A DNA stretch of 64,000 nt, from assembly GCA_009829735.1 (NCBI GenBank), contig CM020620.1:10661420-10725419 (forward strand), written 5' to 3'. Shown here piece by piece: positions 21,919 through 32,160 of this stretch. The position numbers and the translations under genes are program-made. Origin of the DNA: Pyropia yezoensis (lineage: Eukaryota; Rhodophyta; Bangiophyceae; Bangiales; Bangiaceae). The number at the start of each line of letters is the position of its first letter. The first letter of the stretch is position 1. Below the pieces are notes generated by a model. The model did not search any database and had not been told where the DNA came from. It was given only the letters and a program-made list of their open reading frames with translations.

Positions 21919-22452
21919 TCAGCGGTCGCTCTTGCGGAGCTTTCGGGCCTCAATAAGCATGCTCAGGATGCTCTCACAGCGCTTGTGAATGGCTGTGCTC
22001 TTGACCAACACCCCATACGCATGGATACGGACGTCCTCCACGTTCCAGTCGGCGACCGCCGAGCTGGGGCGCTTGCCCAGATAATCGTCCACGAGCACAG
22101 CGTCGTCCTTGGTCTCCTCGGCGTCGCACAATGCCGCCCGCGTCTCAGAGATGGCCGCCTGCATGAGGTTGAGGGACCGCTGTCCCATCTGTTCGAAGAC
22201 CAGCGCCCCGGCAGCGGGACCTGCCGAAGGGCGCCACGAGCTGCGGCGCGCGGCCGCAGAAAGTACCTCCTCGTCGTCAAAGCGCGTGAACGCCACGGGC
22301 CCACGGAGAGCGCTCCCAATCCGCAGTGCCGAGGAGTGCTTGACGGGCCGCCCCTCCTTGGTCGCCTTCTTATGCAGCGGAGGCAGAGGGGGGAGGAGAG
22401 GATGCGGCAGAGACGCCGGGCGTTTGGTGGACCGCCTCCGGATGGCTTCCAT
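21919..22452 (-). CDS. Unidentified 177-residue protein
   Basis: Start ATG 22452 (MEAIRRRSTKRP) is the first Met before the non-repetitive sequence; the frame stays open upstream to 22974 without clear coding character. The N-terminus is basic. The C-terminal 100 residues are well structured and free of low complexity (FEQMGQRSLNLMQAAISETR; WNVEDVRIHAYGVLVKST; CESILSMLIEARKLRKSD), probably helical. No family is recognised. The stop lies 86 bp outside the right inverted-repeat arm, so the gene may be transposon-linked or a host gene next to the insertion. Confidence 0.45.
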   Translation of the reverse strand: MEAIRRRSTKRPASLPHPLLPPLPPLHKKATKEGRPVKHSSALRIGSALRGPVAFTRFDDEEVLSAAARRSSWRPSAGPAAGALVFEQMGQRSLNLMQAAISETRAALCDAEETKDDAVLVDDYLGKRPSSAVADWNVEDVRIHAYGVLVKSTAIHKRCESILSMLIEARKLRKSDR

Positions 22453-23299
22453 ATTGAGCGGCGGGATGAGACGGGGAGAGTTGGGGGGGACGGGGAAGAA
22501 GGAAGAGTGGAGCGGCGAGGGGAGGGGCGGACGGCAGAGGAGGGTAGACCCAGACAACGTTGAGTAGGGTGGTGGGAGCCGGAAAGACAGACGCACAGGC
22601 CGTTGTACAAAATAGAGCGGCGACCCAGTGGTGAGCGTGCTCCACGCGACGGCAAGGAGCGTGGCCTTGCCGTCCTGGCCGGCAGGGGTTCCGCGCTGTG
22701 GGCGACTCGCGGCCATTGTCAGACGGCGCAGCAGAGCGACCGCCAGAGACAACCGCCCCGGCGACAGGACGACAGCCCCGGCGACACCTGCGCAAGGGTA
22801 TCGGCGGTGCAGCGAAGTGTACGGCCTGTGGCTGCAGGGGTCGCAGGCGCCAGCGGCTGACAGGCGGCCTCGGAGGTCGGGGGGCCGGTGCGTCGACACC
22901 AGCCGGGCACGCACCGCAGCGAGTGCCAGGTGCAGCCTGGTCACTGCTGGGCAGAGAACGACGCTGGGTGCCACGAGAAGCGGCGGGCTGCGGACCGCGC
23001 CGGGGCCTGCTCGGCTGCAGAGGCCACCAAGGACTGTCCCAGGGGATGACCAAAATTATCCCGCTCCCGTGTCACGCCGGGGGCAGTCTGAAAGTGCCCG
23101 CTCCGCGTTTTGTGGGCTTGGGCGGATTTAATAGACTCCCTCCACCACTCAGTGGATTGCGAGGTACAATTCTCCGCCGTCTGTGAGGCGCCACCAAATC
23201 AGCTCTCCAGTGCCCTCTCCAGCCAGCTTGAATCGGCTGCGACATGCAATAGTCCAATTTGGGCTGCGGCAGACGTGCCACATGCTCAGACGAGCGTCC

Positions 23300-25552
23300 T
23301 TACGATCGCCCCCCCCCCCCCCGCACGCACCGGCGGGTGGCAGCGTCACACACCAGCCCCGTAGAGGGGAAACAAGCGGCTGTGTCGGTGCCGCAGGCCA
23401 CCCCCTCTTCGGCCAACCCCCGGCAGCGGCGGTCACCCGACGCCGCGTCGCCGACGCACGCCACACTAAACGTGCCGGCCGGGCGGCCCACCTCGGAGCA
23501 GTCATCGTTGCGGACGCAGGGCGAGCCGGCCGGCGCCCGCGCCGCGCACACCCCGTCCACACAGCGGGTGCCAGCGCCGTCGCCGCGCTCCACACACAGC
23601 CCCACGTCGAGGCCACAGGGCGCCCCCACCGGCAGGCCGCCGTCCCTAAAGATGGACACGCACACCCCACGGACGCACGCCTCAAAGGGCGCGGCCGCAC
23701 ACGCGTCCGCGCCGTCGCCGCAGGTCTCCCCCGTCTGCCGCCCGCGGAGGCACACGGCCTCGCCGCCGCCGGCGGGGGGGGGCGGGAAGATGGGGGACCC
23801 CGACGCGGGCGGCGGGAGGCACGAAAAGCCCGCGTCGGCACAGTTGAAGTTGTTGCCGACGCAGCGGCCGCCGGCGGGTACGGGCGGCGGCTCGGCGCAC
23901 GTGCCGTCGGCAGCGCATACCAGCTGGCCCGTCTCGCCAAACCCGCACGGCCGCCCGTCGGCGATGGAGCAGGCCCCCCCGACGGCGGTCTGAAACGCCA
24001 AGCACTGGGAGGCGCTCCGAAAGAGGTTGCTGCTGGTGCAGGGGGTGCCGTCGCCACAGGTCACGTCCTCAAAGCGGCCGCCTTCGATGCACTCGTCCCC
24101 TCGGCTCGACGCGGCCGCCGCGTCGGTGGCGGCGCCGACGCACACGCCGGCCACGCACAGCAGCGTCGGCGGGCCGCCCAGGGCGCCCGTCGATGCTGCC
24201 GCACAGCCGTCGAGGCCACCCGCCTCGCACGCATCGCCCGCCGCCTTGACCGCCACGCACCGGTCGGGGGTGTCGTCCCCCACCTCGAGTCGCAACAGCG
24301 CCCCCGCCGAGCCGTCCGTGTCGCGCGGCCCCGGCCTGACGCACGCCAGCCCCCCCCCACACACCCCCTCCCCGGTTGGGGTGCCCAGGTCGCACGGGTC
24401 CCCCACCCTGGTCGGGCGGCAAACGCCCGCCGCGGCGCCCCCGGCGCACGCGTCCAGGCCCCGGACGCACGGCGCCGTCGCGGCACCGTCGCACAGGGAA
24501 AAGGACGGCACGCAGGGCGTCGACGCTGCGCCGCCCGACTCGACACACACCGTGCCCGTCGCACAGCGGGCGCCCGCCACCCCACAGGCACCCCCCGCAG
24601 GGCTGGTGGCGGTGCAGATGCCGTACTCCACACCGTCGACCGCCACAGAGACGCACTCGAGCGCCCCGTCGCAGGGGGGGCCCACCAGCTGGCACGAGCC
24701 GCCGGCGGTGCCCACCGGCGCCAGGCGGGCGGGATCAAACAGGGTGAAGTCGCCATTGACGCCCCCACCACCGCCGTCGCCGCCGCCGTCGCCGTCGCCG
24801 CCGCCCCCACCGCCCCCACCGCCCCCACCGTCCCCACCGTCCCCACCGTCCACGCCGCCACCGTTCCCGCCGGGCACCCCAGACGGTGTCGCCGAGGCGG
24901 TGGCGGCGGGGGTGGACGGCTCGGCAGACGGCACCACAGTCGCGGCCGCCGACGCCGCCGCGGACGGCGTCGCCGAGGCAGCGGCGGGGGGCATGGACGG
25001 CGCCGGCAACGGTGGCGCCACCGTCCCCGCCACCGGTGGGGCCATCGACGGAGCCGGGTCGTCACAGTCACCCGCCGGTGGCCCGTGGCCGCCACCGGGT
25101 ATCGCCCCTCCCACCACGCCCACCCCGTACACGTCCACGGTCGGCGCCGCCGACGGCAACAGCGACGGCGACGGCGACGCGGGCGCCCCCCCGCCCACCA
25201 CGTGCACCGTGTGCACGTCCACGGACGGCGGCGGCGACGGCGACGCGTACGCCGCCCCCTCTGCCCCGTTTTCCATCGCGTCCACGTCCACGGGCGGCGG
25301 CTTTGGCGGCCACGAGCCATCTCCCCCGCCTGCCACGTCCACCACGTCCACGTCCAGTGTTGGTACCACCGACGAGCCGCCGATGGTCATGGCAACTGTC
25401 GGCGCGGGCGACGGCGGCCGGTAGACCGCCCCCGACGCACCGACGCCATACGCCGGGCGAGGGGGCGCGGCGGGCGCGCCCGCCACCCCCCCCGCCACCG
25501 CCGCCGCCGCCACAGCCACCGTGACGGCGGCCGCAGTGGCCGCCGTGGCCAT
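23300..25552 (-). CDS. Secreted Cys-rich repeat protein
   Basis: A single exon of 750 residues. ATG 25552 (MATAATAAAVTVAVAAAAVAG) was chosen over the upstream Met because it places a signal peptide at the N-terminus. Residues 30-280 are a Pro/Gly/Ala/Asp-rich linker with poly-Gly runs. From about 284 to the end are repeated Cys modules of the form G..C......C.....CV...C, for example GGACGVAGARCATGTVC and GAPCGLDVGLCVERGDG, reminiscent of the small disulfide repeats of extracellular adhesive or Dickkopf/IGFBP-like proteins without matching one family firmly. It is likely exported to the cell surface or wall. No transmembrane segment is obvious after the signal. Confidence 0.7.
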   Translation of the reverse strand: MATAATAAAVTVAVAAAAVAGGVAGAPAAPPRPAYGVGASGAVYRPPSPAPTVAMTIGGSSVVPTLDVDVVDVAGGGDGSWPPKPPPVDVDAMENGAEGAAYASPSPPPSVDVHTVHVVGGGAPASPSPSLLPSAAPTVDVYGVGVVGGAIPGGGHGPPAGDCDDPAPSMAPPVAGTVAPPLPAPSMPPAAASATPSAAASAAATVVPSAEPSTPAATASATPSGVPGGNGGGVDGGDGGDGGGGGGGGGGGDGDGGGDGGGGGVNGDFTLFDPARLAPVGTAGGSCQLVGPPCDGALECVSVAVDGVEYGICTATSPAGGACGVAGARCATGTVCVESGGAASTPCVPSFSLCDGAATAPCVRGLDACAGGAAAGVCRPTRVGDPCDLGTPTGEGVCGGGLACVRPGPRDTDGSAGALLRLEVGDDTPDRCVAVKAAGDACEAGGLDGCAAASTGALGGPPTLLCVAGVCVGAATDAAAASSRGDECIEGGRFEDVTCGDGTPCTSSNLFRSASQCLAFQTAVGGACSIADGRPCGFGETGQLVCAADGTCAEPPPVPAGGRCVGNNFNCADAGFSCLPPPASGSPIFPPPPAGGGEAVCLRGRQTGETCGDGADACAAAPFEACVRGVCVSIFRDGGLPVGAPCGLDVGLCVERGDGAGTRCVDGVCAARAPAGSPCVRNDDCSEVGRPAGTFSVACVGDAASGDRRCRGLAEEGVACGTDTAACFPSTGLVCDAATRRCVRGGGGRS

Positions 25553-26821
25553 GCCGCGTGGCGGGCGGCGGCCATGCGGGGCACAGGCGGGGGCCATGGC
25601 AACGGGAAGGGCGGGGCGGGCGGCAGACGGGTGCCACGCGCGCGGGGGGGTGATCTTGGGGCGAGGAGTGGAGGGATTGGGGGGGCGGACAGAGGGTGGT
25701 GGGAGGGAAGGGGGAGACGGATGCGGCAGAAACGGTACAAACGCGGGGTGGCAGGCAGGTGCGGGGATGGTGCGGCGGGCGGCAGCAACCCCGCTGCGGG
25801 GGCCGTCGTCTTATCTAGCCGCGCCCTCCCCAGCCGGCGCAGGGACGGGGGGGGGAAGAAGGCGGTGGAGGGCAACGGGCGGCAGCCGTGGGGGGGGAGG
25901 AGGGCCACCGCCGTCGACGGCGGGACGGCCGCCTGCGCCACGGCGGTCTCCGCCGCGAGCAACACAGAGGAGGGAGCGGGGGGCCAGGGGGGGGGGGGGG
26001 GGGGCGGGCTAGGCGCCGCGTGCCGCCACCGCCGCCACCGCCGCCGACTGCCCCCGCCGTACGGGGTCGTCGGCCGCTGCCCAGGCGACCGCCGCCGCGG
26101 CGCGGGAGCGGGGGAGCGGACGGGCGGGCGGGCGGGCGGGCGGGCGAGCGGGCGGGCGGGCGGGCGGGCGGGGGTGTGGCGAGCTGCCAGCACCCGCCGC
26201 CAGGCGGCCCGCCCCCGACGGCAAGTGTCAGGGCGGGCCACAAGCGCCGAAGCGGTGTCCTCTGGTGGGGCGCGGCCGGCCGGCAGCGCCGGCACACCAG
26301 AGCCGGCGGCAGGGAGGGGGAGGCAGGGCGGGGGGGAGCGTCGGGGGGGGTGCGCTCGGGGGGAAGGGAAGGGCGGCGTGGCGTGCGCAAAACAACCCCC
26401 GGCGAGCCGCGCCACGCAACCGGGGGACCCGCGGCGCTGGGCGCGCGTGCATACAATGGACGCAGGCGCCGGCGCCGGGCGGCAGTGGGGGATGCGGGGA
26501 GCGCTCTTCCCAGTGGCGGGGCGGGCGGGTGGCGCTTGCCCACCAGCGGCCGTACAAGGCGGCACGCAGCTCACCTGACACTACCCGCCCGCGAGGCAGG
26601 GGGGGTGACAACGCCGCTCCCCCACCCCCCCTTCCGTGCGTCTCCCAGCTGGGGCGGTGACCATCCACCGACACGGTGGGTCCTTGCTCAGGGTTGATGG
26701 GTCAGTGATTGTTATTCTTGCTGTCCCCCAACAGCACCCCCCCCGCTCGCGCGGGCCGCGTGCGCCCCCCCTCCCCGCGCCCCCCCCAGCCCCATTCCCA
26801 TTGCCCCCCCCGGCGCGGCGC
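25553..26821. other. Intergenic, GC-rich
   Basis: This is the 5' flank of the Cys-rich gene and 3' flank of the MLO-like gene. Long frames exist on both strands but consist of Pro/Arg/Gly low complexity and lack family motifs. A (GGGC)n tract lies at 26,118-26,175. Confidence 0.5.
26118..26175. repeat. (GGGC)n tract
   Basis: About 14 consecutive GGGC/GAGC units on the plus strand. The regularly spaced G triplets could form a G-quadruplex. It is upstream of the Cys-rich gene start (25,552, minus strand), so a regulatory effect is conceivable. Confidence 0.85.
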
Positions 26822-29800
26822 TCAGCGCGACACGCGGCGGCGGAGGCCGACGGGCGCATCGTCGCTGCTGCCGCGGCGGGCGGCGGCGGCCAGCCGCCGC
26901 TCTGCTGCCGCCCGCCGCTCCCGCCGCAGCCGTCGTGACAGGCCGGCGCGGAGGCGCTGCCGCCGTGACACGGCCGCCGCCGCCGCTGCTGCCGGCCCGT
27001 GGTTGCCGGTGCCGTCGGCGGCGGCCCCGTCGCCGCTGCCGGCGGCGGTGGCGGACCGGCGGCGGCCGTGGCGGCTGCCGCCGCCGCCGCCGCCGCTGTC
27101 ACCCGTGTCGCTCTGGTCCTCGAGCACCCCCGCGCTGGCGGTCGCCATGAACTTCCAAAACTTTCGCCGCCGCTCCTTGACCGCCTCCCGCGCCTCCTCC
27201 CGCCCCACCCGCCCGGCACTCCCGTCGCTGTCCCCATCGTCGGCAGCGGCACCGCTGCCACCCGCGGCGCGGTTGCCACGGCGGCTGCCGCCGCCGCCGC
27301 CGCCGCCACCGCCACCGCCGCCGTTGCCGTCGCCACTGCCGCCTCCGTGGTGGCTTCCCGTATCCGAGTCGTCCTCGGAGCAGTAGGACAGGCGGAATTT
27401 GCGTGACGCCTTGATCTCCCCAATCGCGTCGAGGGCGAGGCCCTCGGGCACCAGCCCCGAGCAGTTGAGCACAAAGGTGTAGAGCTTGAGCGACTGGGCG
27501 GTGCGGAGGAGCACGTACGCCAAGCCCGCAATGCTCAGTGTCAGCACCGCCACGTCCAGCGAGTCGATATCCGTCTTGCCCTTGATGGCGCCCGTCGAGT
27601 AGGACGCCACCGCAATGGACGCGGCGAGGGTGGAGGAGAAGAGGTTAAACTCGGCCAGCCACAGATACAGGTGGTGGGAGCCAAACCAAAAGAGTTTTTC
27701 CGCGGGCGACGCCCGCCGCCGCAGCCGCGGTATGAGCAGCAGTAGCGGGGCGGGGAAGTTCCGCCGCGGCGGCTTCTCATCCGCTTCTTGCACCCGCCGG
27801 TGGCGGTTGATCATGGCGTGATTGACGGGCGCATCCGCACTGGCGCGAATCTCCCCATCGGTACCCGAGCCGGGGGACCGGGACGAGCGGTGGCTGTCGC
27901 CGCCGCTCCTGCCGCCGCCGTCGCTGCTCTCGCCGCTACCATCCTGGCTGACCTGGGATGCCGCGTCCACGTCTGAGGAGATGGCAGACCGGGGCTGCAC
28001 TTCACTATCGCTGCCGTTCTGGCAAGGGCCATGGCCTGTCGCGTCGACACGTGGCGTCCCGTCCCGCACCAACCGACGGGCAGCGGCAACGGCAGCCGAC
28101 GACAGGCTGAGGTCAATACTCCCCCGACGCGTCGAGTGCTCCACCCCGTCGACGAGGCCATTGTCCAAGATGTGCCGTGCCTCCAGCTCGAGCCGCGGCG
28201 GCGCCATCCGCACCAGCTCAATGCTCCTGCGGCTCGCGCCGCCCGCTCCACCACCACCGCCATCCCCCCCCCCGCCAGGCCCCCCTCCTGAAAAGGACCG
28301 CGGGGAGGTCGACGCGTCGCTCAGCACAGACGTCGCCCGTCCCGCGCCACGGCTGCTCCCAGCCAGCGACGGCGACGCCACGGCCCCCCCCGCGCCGCGG
28401 CTGCTCCCCGCTAGCGACGGCGACACGTCGCCCGACCGTTGCCGCACGTGGCCGCGGCTGCCGCGACGAACCTGCCGGCCGCGCTCCATCGACTGGCGCC
28501 CACCCGTGGGCCGTCTCTTGGACGACACACCCCACTGGGACGGTGGCTGCCGCCGCGGGCCGTCGAGGGACCGCCGACCGAGGGAGCGGGTGCTCTCGGG
28601 GAGCTCAAGTGAGTGCCGTTGCGACACGTCCCGGGCACTCGCACTGATATAACGGTCCTCTGCTTCCGTGTCGTCGTCGGCAGGGCTCAGATTGGCCGAT
28701 TGGCCGTCGCTGTCCCAGCCGTCGCTAGACCCCGGACCGTCGCCGCCATTGTCATCACTATCGCTGGCAGTTGTGGCGGTAGCAGCGGTGGAGGCGGCGG
28801 TGGACGCGGCGGGGGTGCGGGGGCCCTTCTTGCTGCCCTCATTCCCATGCCCGTCGACCGTCCCCCGCCTCGAGCGCCCCACCTGCCGCTCGACCGACGC
28901 ACGCCGCGAGCCTGGTGCCTGCCGCTCGACCGACGCCCGCCGCGAGCCTGGTGCCTGCCGCTCGACCGACGCCCTTCGGGAGCCTGGTGCCTGCCGCTCA
29001 ACCGACGCCCGTCGGGAGCCCGGCGCCTGCCGCTCGACCGACGCCCGCAGCGAGCCCGGGGCCTGCCGTTCGACCGACGCCCGTTGGGAGCTGGCCGCTG
29101 GCGCCCGAGGCGTGCGGGCCTTGGAAGCACCGCCACCACCATCAGTCTTGTGCTCGTTGAAGAGGTTGTCGAGAATGAAGGTGGTCGTCGGGACCACCGC
29201 ACTGGCCACCGGCCGCCGCTTGTGTGTCACGCTCCGCCGGTGGGAGGCCGCGTCGATGGACGATCGGCCGCCCTCGGCGTCCGAGTCGGCGGGCGTGCGC
29301 CCACCCCCCACCGACAGGTCCACCATCGTGCCGACATCGAGCACAACGTCGTTGCGCCGCGGCCGTGACGGCGGTGACAGCTGAGCGCCCCCCCCGCTGT
29401 CCAGGGACCGCCGGCCGGGGGTGGACGGCGGCGACGGGAGCTCCTCGCTAATGTCAATGGTGGTGGCAAGGACACCCTTGCCGAACGCGCCCGCCGGCGG
29501 AGGGGGAAGCTCGGCAAGTCGGCGGTGCCCCACCGTTCTCCCCCCGTCGCTGGTGCCCTCCCCCCCGTCGACGTCCGCCTCGTGGCCACTCGTCTCTGCG
29601 CCGCTGTCCTCGTGGCTCACCGAGTCGGTGTCACCAGCCACGGGTGACACGACGGGGATGTCGGCGAGCGTGGCGCCGCGCGTAATCTTGGACGAGACGT
29701 CATCATAGTAGGTGGCCGGGTGCTTGAACAACGCCCAGTGGATGCGGCTGATTTTCAGACGCAGCACGTCGCTCAACACCAGCAGCGCCAGCGCGGTGCC

Positions 29801-30526
29801 TATAATCACCCCCCGGTCAAAGGTGGGCGACGGCTGGTACTTACGACGGACGAGATCCACCAGAAGGAAGCTAAGGATGACGACCCAGATGGTCCAGTGA
29901 GGCTCTACCAGCTCAATGAAGGTGCTCGACTTGATCTTGCGGAGGTAGGCGCTAAAGTTGAACTCAGCGGGGAGGTTGCGGTAGTAGATGAATTGGAAGC
30001 GGATGTCGTGAAAGTTGAGGACCGAGTGCGCGTCGTGGTAGCGCCGCAGCCGCCGCACGTCCCCGCGCCACCATAGGAGCCACCGCCAAACCACGCCCCG
30101 GTACTTTTGACGTTCCGCCTTGAGCTCAGCGAATTTGCTCTTGTTCATCAGGTACTGGACCATCTCCATAGCCTCAATGGCCTTCCAGTGCTTCGACATG
30201 GACAGCGACGTGGCGGCGGTCACAAACACCACGGCGGTGTAAAAGATGGCCAACACAAATATAAGGATGTGGGCAAATTCAAAGCTCACAAACACCTCCT
30301 GCGACGGCTTGAAGATGGTACTGTACAGCACAAACGCAAAGGACACCAGGCCCAGAATGAGGAGCTCCCGGTACAGGTTGCGCAGCACCACCCGCAGGTG
30401 CGAGTGCCGCGCGATGAGCCGCCGCTCTAGCGCCGACAGCGCAGCCCCGACCGACATGTTGAAGAGCACCAGGAAGATGCCGAGCAACTCAGAAATGTCC
30501 GCGTTTGGCGACGCGGCCCCCGCCAT
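26822..30526 (-). CDS. MLO-like multi-pass membrane protein with long insert
   Basis: A single exon of 1,234 residues. Predicted membrane segments lie near residues 13-33, 51-71, 85-107, 210-226 and 239-255, then about 955-975 and 990-1012, giving seven. Order and motifs follow the MLO family: ALERRL and LYRELLILGLVSF after the first segment, HILIFVLAIF in the third, FNFSAYLRKI before the fourth, and SPAEKLFWFGSHHLYLWLAE before the sixth. MLO proteins are plasma-membrane proteins linked to calcium signalling and cell-surface interactions. The cytosolic loop between segments five and six is expanded to about 680 residues of Ser/Pro/Gly/Arg low complexity, including about seven copies of a 12-residue unit (RASVERQAPGSR) around 470-555. 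The C-terminal 200 residues are Gly/Ala/Arg-rich. Family assignment rests on motif order; another 7-TM family is possible. Confidence 0.6.
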   Translation of the reverse strand: MAGAASPNADISELLGIFLVLFNMSVGAALSALERRLIARHSHLRVVLRNLYRELLILGLVSFAFVLYSTIFKPSQEVFVSFEFAHILIFVLAIFYTAVVFVTAATSLSMSKHWKAIEAMEMVQYLMNKSKFAELKAERQKYRGVVWRWLLWWRGDVRRLRRYHDAHSVLNFHDIRFQFIYYRNLPAEFNFSAYLRKIKSSTFIELVEPHWTIWVVILSFLLVDLVRRKYQPSPTFDRGVIIGTALALLVLSDVLRLKISRIHWALFKHPATYYDDVSSKITRGATLADIPVVSPVAGDTDSVSHEDSGAETSGHEADVDGGEGTSDGGRTVGHRRLAELPPPPAGAFGKGVLATTIDISEELPSPPSTPGRRSLDSGGGAQLSPPSRPRRNDVVLDVGTMVDLSVGGGRTPADSDAEGGRSSIDAASHRRSVTHKRRPVASAVVPTTTFILDNLFNEHKTDGGGGASKARTPRAPAASSQRASVERQAPGSLRASVERQAPGSRRASVERQAPGSRRASVERQAPGSRRASVERQAPGSRRASVERQVGRSRRGTVDGHGNEGSKKGPRTPAASTAASTAATATTASDSDDNGGDGPGSSDGWDSDGQSANLSPADDDTEAEDRYISASARDVSQRHSLELPESTRSLGRRSLDGPRRQPPSQWGVSSKRRPTGGRQSMERGRQVRRGSRGHVRQRSGDVSPSLAGSSRGAGGAVASPSLAGSSRGAGRATSVLSDASTSPRSFSGGGPGGGGDGGGGGAGGASRRSIELVRMAPPRLELEARHILDNGLVDGVEHSTRRGSIDLSLSSAAVAAARRLVRDGTPRVDATGHGPCQNGSDSEVQPRSAISSDVDAASQVSQDGSGESSDGGGRSGGDSHRSSRSPGSGTDGEIRASADAPVNHAMINRHRRVQEADEKPPRRNFPAPLLLLIPRLRRRASPAEKLFWFGSHHLYLWLAEFNLFSSTLAASIAVASYSTGAIKGKTDIDSLDVAVLTLSIAGLAYVLLRTAQSLKLYTFVLNCSGLVPEGLALDAIGEIKASRKFRLSYCSEDDSDTGSHHGGGSGDGNGGGGGGGGGGGGSRRGNRAAGGSGAAADDGDSDGSAGRVGREEAREAVKERRRKFWKFMATASAGVLEDQSDTGDSGGGGGGSRHGRRRSATAAGSGDGAAADGTGNHGPAAAAAAAVSRRQRLRAGLSRRLRRERRAAAERRLAAAARRGSSDDAPVGLRRRVSR
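28870..29105 (-). repeat. 36-bp tandem repeat within the MLO-like gene
   Basis: Successive 36-bp units encode RASVERQAPGSR with minor variants (GSL, GSH-type changes). The Arg/Ser/Val/Glu composition makes it a plausible phospho-regulated or protein-binding tract in the cytosolic loop. Copy number could vary between strains. Confidence 0.8.
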
Positions 30527-32160
30527 GGTGCCGCAGTGCTAGGATACTGGGGGAGAACCGGGCGGGGGCGGGAGAGAGAGAGAGGGTGAACAGGGAGGCA
30601 CCGCGACCGCGAGAGGCAGCGACGAGCCCACCAGGCAGAACGTAGCGCAGCACGTGGACGTCACGTCGAGGAGACCTCCAAGGGACTGGCCCGCGGGCGG
30701 CACCGTCGCCGGTGGGCGCCAACGGCCGTTGCGGCAGCGTTGCGGGTAGGCAAACACGCTTGACCCTGCCTTCCCGGTTGACGAGTGAAGCTGGGGTCGC
30801 CCCCGCGCGGGGCCCGGGCAAACAGCAACGGTCACGGGTGGCGGTGTGTGGCGTGTGCACCCGGAGGGCTCCATCAGGGAATGGCAAGGAAATTGATCGG
30901 GGCACTTGGGGAAGAGTAATACTTGAATTGAGTGGGAAGACAAGCCTGCCACGTGCAGCAGTGCCCGTCGTGACGCGACACGAGGTCAACCACAAGTACA
31001 AAACAGACATGGATTTGTCGTGTGTCACGATTCTGGCGAACCGGTTCACAAGGTTCTGTCAAAAACTTCCCCACTAAATTAAGTAGACCAGGTCCTGCTC
31101 TCGACTGCAGCTCCCACATGTGGGCACACCGCCCCGCCACGTTCCCCGCTCCGCCGGCTGTGACTTGGAAGAAGCAGGGTCTCCGAGGTGGGAGTGGAGC
31201 CTCTTCCCCCCCGCGTCACCACCCCCTCCCCCCACCCGTCACCCACCATCCCTGCCGACACGATCGTTGGCCACCGCGGCGACTCGCCGCCGCCCGTCCA
31301 AGCTGCCAGCGGCGGTGGTGACGCCCTGCTTGCCGCGACCGCGCCCGCTTCCGCTGCCACTGCCACTGCCACCGCCGCCCGTTGCCGCCACATACTTATC
31401 CCCTCAACATACCACGGCCCCCCTCCGCTGCGGCTGCCGTTGCTGCCACGAACCCGCCGGTGCGCTGACGGCGGCAAATCAATGCACACACCTGCCGTAC
31501 ATGTGGTCGCGCAAAGGGAGAGGAGACCGAGGGGGAGGGGAGGGGTCCGAGGCCCTCGTGCGTGTCCAGGACGCGGCACTATGGTCCCGCCCGCGGGGCG
31601 ACGGCTCGTGGCACCCGCCGATGTGTCGCGCGGGGAATGCAGGGGCGCTGGGAGGCGGGAAGAGGTGGGCGAGGCCGTGGGCCAGGGCCCCACTCTCCTC
31701 CCTGACGCACGGTGGGGGGTACGCCGTCGGCTGCCGGACACGACGAGGCCACCGCCGTGTCTCAGACAGCGTGTGGGGCCCGGGCGCCACTGCGGCGGCG
31801 GCGACACGCGACGCGCGGTCGGGGGCGCCGAGGTGGTCCTCGCAGCCGGCGCTGCTGCCGCCCTGGCGGGGAGGATTGATAAGGGAGGGAGGACGTTGGC
31901 CGCGGTGCTCATCTGCATCCCTCAATCCCGCGCCGCCCATCCGACTCACGAGGACCCGCCCATCGCGACCGCGACCGACCGGCTGCTCCCCGCCCTCAAC
32001 ACCTTCTCCACTTCTTCCTTCGGCGCGGCCGCCGTTTTCCTCCTGACGTAGCTTACCCCTGCAGCACCTGCGACTGCCTACTTGGTAACCCTTTTCAGAC
32101 AGACCCCTCCGCCACCCTGCTCTTCTCCCACCCCCCCCCCCACCCCCGCCTCAGGCTACG
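30527..32160. promoter_or_regulatory. Divergent intergenic region, no gene recognised
   Basis: It separates the minus-strand MLO-like gene from the plus-strand secreted-repeat gene, so it must hold both promoters. Several long frames cross 31,079-32,051 on both strands but lack start context, splice sites or family motifs. Confidence 0.4.

Noticed and set aside
23183-26578. 1,131-codon plus-strand frame
   Set aside because: Antisense shadow of the Cys-rich gene; Arg/Pro/Gly composition typical of GC-rich antisense frames.
31079-32051. Frames of 279-308 codons on both strands
   Set aside because: Ser/Pro/Arg-rich, without splice sites or family motifs; likely promoter and UTR sequence.
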